Assembly: GCA_030141605.1 (NCBI GenBank)
Contig: JAQGDQ010000298.1
Location: 1-64,000, forward strand
Reading direction: 5' to 3'
Length of the DNA: 64,000 nucleotides
Origin: Tubiluchus corallicola
Taxonomy: Eukaryota > Priapulida > Priapulimorpha > Priapulimorphida > Tubiluchidae
Shown here: positions 36,001 to 49,444 of the stretch, piece by piece
How positions within the stretch are numbered: position 1 is the stretch's first letter
Layout: every line of letters starts with the position of its first letter
Made by a program: the position numbers and the translations under genes
The notes under the pieces: generated by a model
The model's database searches: none
The model's input: the letters and a program-made list of their open reading frames with translations, nothing else
What the model was told of the DNA's origin: nothing

Positions 36001-39000
36001 TACGGATTTTTCTATGTACCAGATATACTACAATGCGTGTGTGTGTGCGCGCGCGCGTGTGTGTGTCAAATAAACTGCAGATGATTAGTGGAAGCCGTAG
36101 TTCAACTTCTATTACATGTTCTCTCCCGTCTTTGTCTTCTTTGTCGTTATTTCTCTTCCATTAGATGACAAATTCTTAAACATCTGATTTCAACGACAAA
36201 AATTCTAGGAAAAAATTGTGATGTCTTTCCTAGTGACACAAAACATAACTTAATTGGGCCTAACACAGACTTTTCCAATAGTGACACCACTACCTACACA
36301 TGGCTTAAACACTGTGTTCATCTAGTTTAATACCGTTTTACATATTAAACAAATGAGGAATCTTGACAATGGGATGGAAATACACTACACTATCCGTTAA
36401 TAAAAAAAACACAGCAAGAAATTAGAATCCGATCTCATCTGCATATAACAAATATAGATAAATAATTAAGCTGAAAAAGGAGCAGCTGCTAGAGGCTTGA
36501 AAACAAAATGACAAAGCAGTAAAAGTAATTTGTGGTTTTTCTGCACTCCAGTAGAAATAAAAAAACTGTTAAATAATGACATGGGGTGAAAGAGTTGGCA
36601 ATGGTGCTTGATTCCTTTATCTTATTGGATGAGACACGTTCTCTCAAACTCCGTAAAAACTGTGGTAAAAGCATGACATGAAAACAAAGACAATCATCAT
36701 CTTTCATAATCAAATCAATTTTGGAAAATAACTAAATCTCCAGATCAGCACAATACTATTATTGCTAAAAATTTATGCTTAAGCACAGTTAACCTCGGAT
36801 ACAAAGAACACCTCCAGACCGGAAAAAATCGTCCTTTATAAGTGAAAAAGAGCCTAATCTGCTTTGACACTTATGCGCCCTCTATCTATTCCCCACTTCA
36901 GTAGTCTTTTTGGACCATTTCTCGCAACATTTGGTACATACTAAACCAACTCTGTTAAAATTTACCTTCGAGCTAAATGTTTCAAACTAAACGTCTTATA
37001 AAAAACTAACATTTATATAAGAATACTGATTACGCGTAATATATGCACATATGGCCATTACCGGCATAATACACATAGTCTTTGGGTCGGCTTATACATG
37101 TACATAGTTTCCCGTTGTTCGCTTCCTGGCAAAAAAGTCAGTGATCTTTTTCTGAGTTAATTCAGATATGGAGATGTTACCGGCAAACGAATTACTTCTC
37201 TGGTAAACGACTATTGCGGATGGCGCTAATCAAGTCTAAGGATGAAAAAAGTATTTGGTCACAAAGACCCTTATACGCTTACTTGATTTCTATTGCATGG
37301 GACCTAGAAATGTCGCGTCTCATAAGCAAAAGTCCCTTACATCCAAGTACGATGATTTTTGTAAAAAAAAATGTTGCGAAAAATCGGGACCGACTTTGGT
37401 GATCCCTTATAAGTGATTATCCCTTATAAGTGAATACCTTATATCCGAGGTCAACTGTAATGCATTTAGACTTGTGACATTTAAAATAAAGGGAAAACAT
37501 GTTTTTAGTTAATTAGAAATAGAAAAAACATATAATAGAAAAAACTTTATATTGAAAACTTTAAAAATTGTAATAACATGATCAGCAATTGTTAAAAATT
37601 AATATGTTCATTCATATTACATTCATATCTACTGTTTTAACTATACACTGACGTGTGATACATACAAAGAACTTTAAAACTAAAAAAGCAAAATGTTACG
37701 CACTGATTCTGAAGAATCTTCCTCATCTGATGATTCTGCAGGTGGCGGCGGCGCTGGCGCTGGTTCCTTTTTGCCTTTCTTCTTGGACTTGTCTTTCTTT
37801 AGACCTGTAAGTTTGCCACAAAACATAACCAGAGGAAAAGTCAATGGGAAAAAAACAAATACCATGGGAGGTTATAGGAAGCCATTCATTTTTTTCTCAT
37901 GGCTTCATATTCAGTTTGCAATTTAACAAAAACATGCCAGTACAAGAAGGACACAGTTCGCAATTTAACAAAAAGATGCCAGTACAAGAAGGACACAGTT
38001 TGCAATTTAACAAAAACATGCCAGTACAAGAAGGACACAAAAAGATTTGGAAAACATGAAAGAGTTTCTTCCGAGAGTCCATAAACAATTAGGAGTAATG
38101 CAGCTAAACTTAAAGTAAAACAATGATGGCAACGAGGCAAAGAGAAGTAAAATGATCATTGCAACAAGGCAAAGAATAATAGACCATTGGTCGGTTTTTT
38201 ATTTCCCAATAATTCTTTGAATCATGTGGTTGTACCTGCTCCTTTTTTTGAAACGACAGAAGGGGGAGCCAAGCATGGGATTAAATTCTGGAGTTTAATG
38301 AAAGCAATCCTCATTTCTATGGTGATTTGTAAATGGCAAATGATAGCGCTTATCAATCTCGAAAGAAAGACTACAAGTCCAGTTAACAAAGAAACAAGGG
38401 ATGTTACTGAAATGAAATTTCTGGTTTGGTCTGCCAATAATTGCACTTTCAATTAGTTCCGGTTTCAGCGAAAATTGTTAAGTTTCATAGAAGAAATTTT
38501 GGATAATTTTCAGTAGCACTTTTTCAAAGTTTTTATAGTATTTATCCAATTGATCTTTTCTTTTTCTCCTAGATGTCAGAACAGCTGAAAAATCTTAGCT
38601 AAACTAGTTCAATTAACAGTCTGTGACATGCTTTTACTGGCAATGCGGCATATCTTCAGTGCTGACGACTGTGAAGTTTTACTGTCCCCAGATCCAATCA
38701 ACCGAAATATCAAACCAAGTTTGAATTTATTTGAGCCCTGATAGAAACCTACTTTGAGGCGAGGCAATTAATTTTGTCAACATGGATCAAAATAATGAAT
38801 GATGCACTAGATCTAAATAGTTCTTCGAACACCACCATAGAGAATTACATCTTTATGAGCACTAATCATACGTCCAGTTTTTCTCCAAGTGTATTTTGCA
38901 AAAAACGAGCAATTTAGGTAAATATAGTTAATAGAAGAGCCAAGGATCTCGGGGAACTGAGCTTATTTTAATATTTAAGCAAACTGTTAGAAGGAGATGC

Positions 39001-40969
39001 ACTGAGTACTCTAAACTAGCGCCGACGGGGAATGTGCTTTCACATACTAGCAACTCTCAAGTTCCGAAGGAAGCTAAAATTTCCACCTTACATACCGTTC
39101 ATGGCTACAGGTGGTTCTGCCTGTCCAATTTCTTCCAAAACTGTTGCTTTCTGAAACAAACACAATGGAACACATGGCAATCTGGATAGTAACCTAGTTT
39201 AAACTCTTCAACACCACATCATCATTCTACAGCCATCGTTTCAGCACCCCGTTGCCCAACGTTAGGTGACTAAAAAAGGGAGACCGTCTGATTTGACCCA
39301 GGGTGACTCAAATGTCTTGCTTTTATGGCGATATCCAATGAAATGTACTACATTATTGCGTCTCAATCTAACTTAGCTAGAAACGGCCAAACTATATGTA
39401 AAACCAATCAGATGAAGATTACCTACAGAGTGAATTTAAAAGTTTTGAAAATAGTGGTGCTGAAATAAATCCAGTCAACCAAAAAGGCGACGTAAAATAA
39501 CAATAACTGCTAATAATTTGTTATAATAATATGCAACATTGGCTTCTGTTAAACGCATCAACCATTCACTGCTCCATTTTTCAATTTCATTACTTTCAAT
39601 TACCTTCGATGCTCTGGGTGAAGTTATATATATATAATAATCTTTATTTGCCATTAAAATACATTGATAATCACTGATAAAAACTTTACAGAGATGATCA
39701 ATCAATGTTAGTTAATAAAAACTTACACTGCTAAAAGCAAATGCGTCAGTGCAATCTAAACTACTGTGCAGTAATGGAAAGTAACGACGAATAAAATCAA
39801 ACATATGTACAACTATGCACAAAAAAATGAAAAAACTATGATTTAATTAATATGGCCGTGGATATATGAATTCTCAATTAGTGTGCCATAATAGCCATAA
39901 TAGGCTTTTGCCATGGTGCCACTGAATTATACGCCTGACATTGTAGAGCAGGTTAAACACTATAATTGTTAACACTTTGTCACTGTGGTGTATAGTCAGG
40001 TGGGTTTTCATTCCTCTGCTAATAGAGTCCATTCAAGCCGGTATGAGGCCATTTTGTAAAAAAATAAATTGGTCTAAGACACCTCAGATTGGGCGATGGG
40101 ACGAGAAATAAAGGGATGTTTGTAAAAAGTGGCACACAATTAGTGACGTCACTCACAAAATTAAGATATTCAATTCAGTTTTATTGCACAAAATGAAAAC
40201 GATACCAGTATTATTAATTTTAAGAATTTTTTCACGTTGTCATTAATTGTTGGAATGTTTATTATTTTAACTATTGTAATGTCTGTTTTATATTTTTTCA
40301 TTTGTTTATTGCTTTATTTTGATCATTCCATTCAAGTCATTAACTAAACTTGTAACTAGTGTCATCTTTTTTTCTGATACTACAATATTAATTTACAGGG
40401 GGTGAGTGACTAGATGACCTAGCGTTTTTCCTCACCTCATCTCCTTGGATAAAGTTTTTTGTAAAATGGAATTTGTGACACATTATACGAAAAAGTAAAC
40501 GCCTCTGTCTGTGTCTATGAATGTATGATATCTAGTATAAATCAACATTTAATGAACTATTGTAAAGAAACCCATTGACAAAGAATTTTATGTAAGTGAG
40601 CTGTGTAGTACAGTTTAAGCTTAACAATGATTACCTTATAGCAACAGCAAGGAACTAAGTTTTTGGTACAGGAGATATTTTAGCTGAACTAATTCAGTAT
40701 AATGTATAATTATTTAACAGAAATTGGCGTGTTAACAATGGCTTAAAACATTATTTGGTGCTACATAAGAGTTATTTATATTGTATAAATATATAATTAC
40801 GTGTATATCCATATTATACATTAATCAGAAAGGAATAAAGCTTATCATAGGGGTACGTTGGGGGATTCCACTACAACTACCACTTCTGTTAAACAATTTC
40901 ATATCGTAATGCAAGTTCTTATCGTGAAACGAATAAGCTGCTTACCTTGTCAGACTTTTTCTTTCCCAT
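27044..40969 (-). CDS. Nucleolin-like RNA-binding protein with RGG domains, 10 exons, 487 aa
   Basis: Exons in transcript order: 40969-40946, 39150-39096, 37804-37704, 35963-35558, 34860-34746, 33352-33142, 32238-32091, 29514-29406, 28464-28298 (end +/-1), 27171-27044 (TAA). The total is 1464 nt. The N-terminus is lysine-rich (MGKKKSDK, then KKDKSKKKGKK). Ser/Asp/Glu tracts, likely CK2 targets, and basic KKRK-type signals fill residues about 45-195. A short RRM-like segment lies at 198-240, a full RRM at about 251-320 (RNP2 LFVKGL), an RGG segment at 321-345, a further RRM at about 357-430 (RNP2 VLFVGRL, RNP1 TFAFVEY), and a Gly/Arg/Phe-rich C-terminus ends in basic then acidic residues. This is the nucleolin/GAR family plan: nucleolar pre-rRNA binding and chromatin/ribosome biogenesis. 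Vertebrate nucleolin is longer (about 700 aa, four RRMs). Oddities are the half-length first RRM and the RGG block between RRMs. It shares a short divergent promoter with the gene starting at 41446. Confidence 0.88.
27372..27734. mobile_element. TTAA-flanked MITE family A, copy 1
   Basis: Ends are TTAA-AGGAAAACCGGATGATTGT and, inverted, ACAATCGTCCGGTTTTCCT-TTAA. A TTAA target and duplication with short inverted repeats is the mark of piggyBac-type transposons. 363 bp, non-coding, in an intron of the RGG nucleolin-like gene. Confidence 0.75.
29574..29902. mobile_element. Inverted-repeat MITE family C, copy 2
   Basis: Starts CTCATATCTCGGTTTGCCGG and ends CCCGGCAAACTGAGATAT. The interior is colinear with the copy at 54245. 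It lies about 60 bp upstream of exon 29514-29406 of the RGG nucleolin-like gene. Confidence 0.65.
30034..30147. mobile_element. Short pogo/Tigger-like MITE
   Basis: Begins CAGTCGAACCTTGTTATACC. A degenerate inverted end TTAACAAGGTTGATAG lies near 30132-30147. It lies in an intron of the RGG nucleolin-like gene. Confidence 0.45.
30522..30650. repeat. Duplicated intronic segment, copy 1
   Basis: Nearly identical to 32860-32996: ATGCCTCGTTTTGTCAACAT, GTGTGGATTAAGCACAATGA, ATCTTTCGTCATCACCAGGC. Both lie in introns of the RGG nucleolin-like gene. Probably a transposon fragment. Confidence 0.6.
31273..31931. mobile_element. TTAA-flanked MITE family B, copy 2 (inverted)
   Basis: Reverse-orientation copy: left GAAGCACAAGAAAACCCTCC (flank TTGA), right CCCCTTTTTCTTGTTCTTAA. 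The interior is colinear with the copy at 19202. It lies in an intron of the RGG nucleolin-like gene. Confidence 0.7.
32860..32996. repeat. Duplicated intronic segment, copy 2
   Basis: Near-identical to 30522-30650. The small open frame across it (32857-33069) is not supported as a gene. Confidence 0.6.
33868..34016 (+). mobile_element. Fragment of the 5S-headed SINE body
   Basis: About 150 bases match the middle of the copy-1 body (about 5035-5190): GGAGCCCCGAAGGCGGACCA, then GCATGCTCACTGACCC and GGGGGTTCCTGC. There is no 5S head and no 3' end. It lies within an intron of the RGG nucleolin-like gene. Confidence 0.6.
35036..35538. mobile_element. hAT-type MITE beside a splice donor
   Basis: Ends TAGCGATGGGCGA and TCGTCCATCACTA are inverted copies. 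Flanking 8-mers CTCAATAC and GTCAATAC match at 7 of 8. The interior begins with ATTAATCGAGTTAATCG-type AT-rich repeats. It inserted about 11 bp inside the intron following the acidic exon (35963-35558) of the RGG nucleolin-like gene. Confidence 0.7.
36786..37457. mobile_element. pogo/Tigger-like MITE, 672 bp
   Basis: Ends CAGTTAACCTCGGATACAAA and TTATATCCGAGGTCAACTG are inverted. Internal CCTTATAAGTG motifs repeat near both ends. It lies in an intron of the RGG nucleolin-like gene. Confidence 0.6.
37912..38037. repeat. 42-bp tandem repeat, three copies
   Basis: Unit CAGTTTGCAATTTAACAAAA followed by ACATGCCAGTACAAGAAGGA-CA, in an intron of the RGG nucleolin-like gene. Open in several frames but non-coding there. 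Confidence 0.85.
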
Positions 40970-41445
40970 TTTAAAATTAAGTTTATCTTAAGAGAAAACA
41001 AAAAGAAGTTAACCACCGCTACACGTGCATTTGCAAAAGAAAGAACGCATGCGCAAGTCTATTGCGGATATAGCGAATAATTCGATTATTCTAAACAAAT
41101 GTTAACAGTAAATTATTTTTTTGTCTGACGAGAGTAGACAGTGTAAATACTAAAACATTAATTCAGCTGAGCAACATTTTATTAATACTTACGCATTTAC
41201 GAACTCGCAATAGTAAATTTTATTATTATTGCAAAGTTATAATTAAACATAAAGCAGGCGCTGAATTTACGTTACAGACCACGTGCATGCGTATTCATGC
41301 TTTTTAGTTGAATCAAAGAATTAAGAACATCTAAACTTCATAATCCAAATTACTTGTAATAAAAAAATTAAAGTATTAACGCTGGAATTCGACTGTGTCG
41401 CTTTTGAGTAATTCGTCAGATTTGAATTTTAAAATATTAGCGAGT
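40970..41445. promoter_or_regulatory. Divergent (possibly bidirectional) promoter between the two nucleolin-like genes
   Basis: Only 476 bp separate the two start codons, and no other gene or recognisable transposon lies in between. The interval must hold both 5' UTRs and promoters. It contains CpG-bearing GCATGCGCAAG and GTGCATGCG motifs near 41048 and 41284, and no clear TATA box at a fixed distance from either ATG. Shared regulation is inferred from geometry only. Confidence 0.5.
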
Positions 41446-44400
41446 ATGACTGTGACAAAGAAACAGAAATCGGTAGGCTCATGCTTAAACTAAGTTATAA
41501 TACAAATTACAATAATAAGTATAGTAATATTATTAGTATTTATATATATAAGTATAGTATGTTGTATATGTATAGTGTCAGTGTCCCTTTCCAACAAATG
41601 TCTTCTTTGTGGCGTAATTAACTAATTACCACTGCTTAGTACGATAGCATGATACCTGGAATCATGATACGTAATTTGCAGTTTAGGTTGTTTTCGGTTG
41701 TTCTATTTGCATTTTAGATGTTATTTAGCTGGCATGAGGTATTAAAGGCACCTTCCCTGCATGAAAAACGTGAATTCTTAAATTCTACAAGTAGAAGCGC
41801 CTGAGAATCCCAAGAACGATATGTGTGAGAGAAGTTGTCAGAAACATTCTAGCCTATGAACCCCCCAAGAGCAGCTTTCCTGTTATCACCTATCTGTTTA
41901 CTAACCAGCCTCGATATTGTTTAACTACCATAGATAAGAGTGACCTGGCATCTTGAAAATGGCATTCAGTTATTTCCTTTGCCTTGAATGAGAGAAACAG
42001 CTGTGGTCAATAGGACATATAAACAATATCTAGAAAATTTTTGCTCCGCTTTTGAAGTTTACTAGACACAGTCTTGTTTTTGAAGTGTATGTACAAGTGT
42101 GAACTAAACTTCAGCTGAACAATCATAATAATCTTTATTTCAAGTTGGATTTTGGGTCAGCAATTAACATTAGCTCAAAGAGCTATTATTGCCGACTGTA
42201 AATAACAACCTACAACTACATAACAGAGACTATTATTATCCCACTTTTACCCTAAATACCACGCGTCAGGCAGGGCAACAGCAGGTACCATTTTTAAAGT
42301 CTTATATACCGGCCGCTGGTTCGAACTCGTGACCTCCCAGACAGAAAGCAGACGCATTATCACTAAACTAAACCGTCTGATGACATTCGTCCATTTGCAT
42401 GAATTTACATAGTTTTTGCTTAAATGAATTTTGCAGGGCAAATTTAACAAGGGCGTGATACCAAAAGAGTCGAAAAAAGATGTACTGGCAAAGTATGGTG
42501 TCAAGAAGAAAGGCATAGAAGACTATGAAAATGCTGAAGATGATAGTGAAATGGATGAAGATCAAGATAACATTTTTCATAATGATGAAGATATGTCAGA
42601 TGATTTCGGAAGCTTTGACGAAGAAGATGATGATGATGATGACGATGACGAAGGTTTTTCTAATTTAATATAGTAAAATAGAAACTTTAAGCACTTATGG
42701 GAAAAGAAATGGTCAATGAAAAAAATGTTTGTCTGTGATTTAAAAAACTTGTATATATGATATACATATATGTATATAAATTTGCTTAAACAGTTTGTTC
42801 AAAAGTTTATTTAAGTCCTCAGATTTTTATGGCCATTTTCAGTTACATTAATGTACACACCATTTAGGTTGTCGGCGCTGTTACGCTCTGTTTTGTTCTG
42901 TTCTGTTTTTCCTGGGATCAATTTCAAAAAATGGACTGAAATTTTTCACACTTTTTGGCACACTACAAGCTGGACTGCTCCTCTTAATGGCATGGTCTGC
43001 CTTAGCAAATGCAGAGGGAGTGGAAAGCTCTCATTGTTGAGGTCTGCCTTGGCAAATGCAGAGGGAGTGGAAAGCTCTCATTGTTGAGGTCTGCCTTGGC
43101 AAATGCAGAGGGAGTGGAAAGCTCTCATTGTTGAGGTCTGCCTTAGCAAACAAAAAACCCAACCCGCAAATGCAGAGGGAGTGGAAAGCTCTCATTGTTG
43201 AGGTCTGCCTTGGCAAATGCAGAAGGAGTGGAAAGCTCTCATTGTTGAGGTCTGCCTTAGCAAATGCAGAGGGAGTGGAAAGCTCTCATTGTTGAGGTCT
43301 GCCTTGGCAAATGCAGAGGGAGTGGAAAGCTCTCATTGTTGAGGTCTGCCTTGGCAAATGCAGAGCGAGTGGAAAGCTCTCATTGTTGAGGTCTGCCTTA
43401 GCAAATGCAGAGGGAGTGGAAAGCTCTCATTGTTGAGGTCTGCCATGGCAAATGCAGAGCGAGTGGAAAGCTCTCATTGTTAAGGTCTACCTTGGCAAAT
43501 GCAGAGGGAGTGGAAAGCTGTCATTGTTGAGGTCTGCCTTAGCAAATGCAGAGGGAGTGGAAAGCTCTCATTGTTGAGGTCTGCCTTGGCAAATGCAGAG
43601 GGAGTGGAAAGCTCTCATTGTTGAGGTCTGCCTTGGCAAATGCAGAGCGAGTGGAAAGCTCTCATTGTTAAGGTCTACCTTGGCAAATGCAGAGGGAGTG
43701 GAAAGCTGTCATTGTTGAGGTCTGCCTTGGTAAATGCAGAGGGAGTGGAAAGCTCTCATTGTTGAGGTCTGCCATGGCAAATGCAGAGGGAGTGGAAAGC
43801 TGTCATTGTTGAGGTCTGCCTTGGCAAATGCAGAGGGAGTGGAAAGCTCTCATTGTTAAGGTCTACCTTGGCAAATGCAGAGGGAGTGGAAAGCTCTCAT
43901 TGTTGAGGTCTGCCATGGCAAATGCAGAGGGAGTGGAAAGCTGTCATTGTTGAGGTCTGCCTTGGCAAATACAGAGGGAGTGGAAAGCTCTCATTGTTAA
44001 GGTCTGCCATGGCAAATGCAGAGGGAATGGAAAGCTCTCATTGTTAAGGTCTGCCATGGCAAATGCAGAGGGAGTGGAAAGCTGTCATTGTTAAGGTCTG
44101 CCATGGCAAACACAGAGGGAGTGGAAAGCTGTCATTGTTAAGGTCTACCTTGGCAAATGCAGAGGGAGTGGAAAGCTCTCATTGTTAAGGTCTACCTTGG
44201 CAAATGCAGAGGGAGTGGAAAGCTCTCATTGTTGAGGTCTGCCATGGCAAATGCAGAGCGAGTGGAAAGCTCTCATTGTTGAGGTCTGCCATGGCAAATG
44301 CAGAGGGAGTGGAAAGCTCTCATTGTTAAGGTCTGCCATGGCAAATGCAGAGGGAATGGAAAGCTCTCATTGTTAAGGTCTACCTTGGCAAATGCAGAGG

Positions 44401-47400
44401 GAGTGGAAAGCTCTCATTGTTGAGGTCTGCCTTGGCAAATGCAGAGGGAGTGGAAAGCTCTCATTGTTAAGGTCTACCTTGCAAATGCAGAGCGAGAAAG
44501 CCATTGTTAAGGTCTTGGCAAATCAGAGGAGTGAAAGCTCATTGTTGATGTCTGCCTAAACAGTGGAAAGCCTCATTGTTGATGTCTGCCTTGGTAAATG
44601 CAGAGGGAGTGGAAAGCTCTCATTGTTAAGGTCTGCCATGGCAAATGCAGAGGGAGTGGAAAGCTCTCATTGTTGATGTCTGCCATGGCAAATGCAGAGG
44701 GAGTGGAAAGCTCTCATTGTTGATGTCTGCCTTGGCAAATGCAGAGGGAGTGGAAAGCTCTCATTGTTGAGGTCTGCCTTGGCAAATACAGAGGGAGTGG
44801 AAAGCTCTCATTGTTAAGGTCTGCCATGGCAAATGCAGAGGGAATGGAAAGCTCTCATTGTTAAGGTCTGCCATGGCAAAAATGCAGAGGGATGGAAAGC
44901 TTCATTGTTAAGGTCTCCATGGCAAACAGAGGGAGTGGAAAGCTGTCATTGTTGAGGTCTGCCTTGGCAAATGCAGAGGGAGTGGAAAGCTCTCATTGTT
45001 AAGGTCTACCTTGGCAAATGCAGAGCGAGTGGAAAGCTCTCATTGTTAAGGTCTGCCATGGCAAATGCAGAGGGAGTGGAAAGCTCTCATTGTTGATGTC
45101 TGCCTTGGTAAATGCAGTGGAAAGCTCTCATTGTTGATGTCTGCCTTGGTAAATGCAGAGGGAGTGGAAAGCTCTCATTGTTAAGGTCTGCCATGGCAAA
45201 TGCAGAGGGAGTGGAAAGCTCTCATTGTTGATGTCTGCCATGGCAAATGCAGAGGGAGTGGAAAGCTCTCATTGTTGATGTCTGCCTTGGCAAATGCAGA
45301 GGGAGTGGAAAGCTCTCATTGTTGAGGTCTGCCTTGGCAAATGCAGAGGGAGTGGAAAGCTCTCATTGTTAAGGTCTGCCATGGCAAATGCAGAGCGAGT
45401 GGAAAGCTGTCATTGTTGAGGTCTGCCTTGGCAAATGCGAAGGGAGTGGAACTTTCTCATTGTTGAGGAAAATATTCTGAGATGAGACAATGGACTGCAC
45501 ACTGCAGAGATGTTTTAGTTAGAAGTGTCTAGATATGTATAACTTTAATGAGTAGTAATGTAATTAGTAACAGTATAGCTTGATGCATAGATAAGAAATT
45601 TCCAAGCGTTGTCTGGCAGGGCATTGTATGGCAATCCAAAGACCAATGTCTGCATCAATCAATCAAGACTAATCACATTTCGTAAGATACAGTGATAAGT
45701 ATTAGGCTTTGTAGTAAATATTTTGTTACCTCTTGATAGAATAAACATTGAAGTTGTTTTAGAAAAAAAATAAAGTAAATAGAAAAAAACAGAAATTGAT
45801 TGATTGTGGTAAATGATTATCATGTCGTTTGTTCTCTGACACCCAAATTATAGATGAAGATGATTTTGATGATGACGACGATGTAGAAGAAAAAGAGCCA
45901 GAAACAACGAAAGTTTCTCCTAAACAGAAAAAGAATGACGCTGCTAAAACTCCTCTGTCACAACAAAAAGGTAACCCCTTTCTTTGAAATAATTCCCTTC
46001 TCTCATTATTCATTTCATCTTTATGAAGATCTTACCTGTTGCGTTTACATTTTGGCAAGATTGGATTTTTGTACATGAACCTCCAACGACATTTGTTTCA
46101 AATTTTCGATAAGCCGATGTCACCGGCAAGTTGTCAAATGCTTATTTATTTGATATTTAAGAATTTTAAAACTTTGTGTGTGTCTAATGTATGCTTAGTG
46201 TAGTAAGTTCTCGCTTAGTGACCCCTGTATAGCGACGTTTCATTTTAACGACAATTTTTTTTGCTTTGCACAAAACCAATTTTAATATGTCAACAACTTT
46301 TTCACTTAATTTGATGCCTTAAAACAGTACATATTGCATCATACTAAAATGCACTAGTAATGTAAACGCTGCAAACATTATATAAGTACATACGTTTTTG
46401 CTTCCCGGCTTACCACTAATTTAATGCTAACCGTTTGTATCAAGCGGGACCTGGGAGCAAACTTTAAGCCAGTAATAAGCTATCATTAGAGAAGGTCTGT
46501 TATATAAAACCATACTCTAGAGACTCTTAAGAAATAAACAATAGAATTTGTCCACCGATATGGTGCCGATATCTGGTCTAACCCATGGATTACTTGATCT
46601 TTTTCTGATCTTTATTATAAGCTGTTTGTTACAGGAAAAATTAAGCCACACAGTTTGGGAACGCCAACTGCACAGAGTCAGAGAGGGAAACAGCAGGAAA
46701 GGAAGACACCACAGAGTGAGAAAGGGAAACAGCAGGAAAGGAAGACACCACAGAGTCAGAAAGGGAAACAGCAGGAAAGAAAGACACCACAGTTAAGGAC
46801 TGATAACCAGATAATTAGTGGTACGACGAAACGTTCTCAGGCGCAACAAAAAGGTAGCATTTATGATTTGTATATGCAAAAAAAACCTGAGCATTTTAGT
46901 CATCTTTGTTTCTTATTAAGAAAGGTGCTTAACCCTTTCAGTCCCAAATTATTTTTTTAATAAGAAAAATTTTTTTGGCTTGGTACTTTTGTTCAGTATG
47001 TCCATCTTGTTTACACATAATAATTATTTTTTTCTACCTGTGCCCTTGTGCTAAATATAGCCTGTATCCCACGGGATACATTTAAGACATTTAGCATGCA
47101 TGCTATGCTGATCTGTACAAAGTCATCTCTAAAGTACTGTACCTTGTACAGTTTTTTGTGGTAGATTTTTTAGTTTGCCATTTTATCACTATTTTTAGTC
47201 TATTGTTATTGGCTTAAATCAAAATAACTATTAACAGATCAAATAACTCTCAGTTTTAAAATTTTATTAATTTTAAAGGCAGAGAATATTCTCGTATCCC
47301 ATGGGATGCAACGGGTATGAAAGGGTTAACAACATTGTATGGTAAGGATGCCATCTGCTATAATATAGATTCAGAAGCTGGAAGCAATATCTAATGAGAT

Positions 47401-49408
47401 ACATGTAGATACAAATATCTCTGAAGTTATGTGGCTAACTTTGTGCAGTTATAACTTCATTGAACATTTTTCTATGACTGATTAGTTGCTATTACAGGAA
47501 AGAGTAATAAAATTGATAGTTTGAAAACACCCCCTGCACAAAAACACGGAAGTCACCATTAAAAGAAAACATCACAGTTAGAAACAAGCAAGAAGATATC
47601 AGCTATATCAGTGATATCACTGACTGGTGTTTTTGTTTGTTTTTGCTCTTTTGATTTTGCATAGTTTTGGTATACTAGTGCGCTTAACCATGTGAAATGT
47701 ATTACAAATATTTTAGTGAAAGTACATGAATGCGTGTACTCCAAATTTCGCTGTAAGCCAAAAATGACACGGCTTGAACAAAAGTATTTCAATACGATAC
47801 TTCATTGATTGAATTATTACAAATCCGGGGAGGTGTTTACAATTCCCCACACAATTTAAATATACTAACCCTAACCTTAGCCCGCAACCTCAACCATAAT
47901 CCGGCTTCACGAACTAATTTCTTGTATGTGTGGAATCGTAAACTTTAGCCGAAATCTGTTTTTCTTGCAATAATCACTAACTTTAAAAAATGCATTTGTT
48001 GCCAGCAAAGCTGAACTATGATTATGTCTATGACTATGAATTTTATTTCACACATCAAAAATTATATCAAACACATCAATAAATTTAATATAAAATAATT
48101 TGAGTAGTGCGAGGTGAGTGTACAACCATACGGTCATTAAGACACTCACTTTACTTAAATGAAAAAATGATTATAATGATGCATGCTTCTGTAGATAAGT
48201 TAATGTAAATAATGTAATAATAGCAATGGTGTAAGAGCAATAAAACAGTGAAAGTTGAGAAAGGAAAACATGCGATATGTAATTATGACTCTGAGTGAGT
48301 CGTAAAGAGTGCAAAAATAGTTAGAAATTTGAATTATCTCTTTATCTGTCAGCGCAGTAGCAAGCAGTAATAACTGCTTATTTGTATGATAATGTATAAT
48401 GTAGAAAATTGGCATTATATATAGTATTATATTCCTACATTTTTCAGTTTATATTCATTAGAGTTTTCTGATTTCTGTGATGATGCATATTTAAAACAGT
48501 ACACGGCAAACGATCACGATCATGTCTTAAAGTCAACGAAGCACAAACTGGGCTTGTTTATTTAGTTAATATAAAAATATCTTTAAAATATCTTTGTGGA
48601 ATTTTCTTTGCTTCTGATCTGCCTAGCAACGTAAACAAATTTCCGATTTCTGAAGTTTTCAACTTGCGATTCAGTTTTCTCTTTGTTTTTTAGAATCGGT
48701 TAAGAAAACGCCGCAAAAGTTGGAAACTAGCACGCCCGTGAATAAAAAACAAAAGAAAGTACAGAAGACGCCAAAGCCAAATCTCACAGAAATCCAGAAT
48801 CAAAAAGGCAATTATTTTTATTATTATTATAAGTCTTATTTGCACACAAGTACAAATAATAATACAATACCAGCACCACCCTTGCCCCATTCACATTCTC
48901 CGGATCTCAGACGTATAACTTTTGCAAAAAACGGCCGAAAAATGGCCATTTCTGGAGGTTTTTCGGTCGTCCTGGTGGGCCCGATTCGAAAAATAAACCC
49001 CCAATGGCACAACACTAGATCGAGACCTTTCCTTTAATGTATAGATCGCCGCAAATGGTGCCGTCGTCGGAGCTGTTACCTCGAATCATATATATATATA
49101 TAAATATATTAAGCCCATACCAGTAGAATTAATATATACGATTTACAAGTGCTGCCCTCTATTTGTAGGACAAGGATTCTTAATAGTTGGTACAATCAAA
49201 CCAGAAGTTAAATATACCTATGCAAGTTAATATCACAATTAAGTTATAAATTATTTACATTGACATTCTCTTTTCCATAAATAAATATAATTAGCTGCTT
49301 TTATTTAACTATTTTTTTGAGAATGTTCTCACTTGAATCACCACATACTTTTGTTGTACCATAATGAATAAACATTGGTTTGATATACTTTCTTATAACT
49401 TACACATG

Positions 49409-49444
<36 letters not shown>

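Noticed and set aside
43031-43295. Frames across the 47-bp minisatellite
   Set aside because: The unit is not a multiple of three, so the frame cycles, and it lies between two well-supported exons of the host gene.
48477-48550. C/D snoRNA candidate starting GTGATGATG
   Set aside because: No CTGA D box or terminal stem at a suitable distance.
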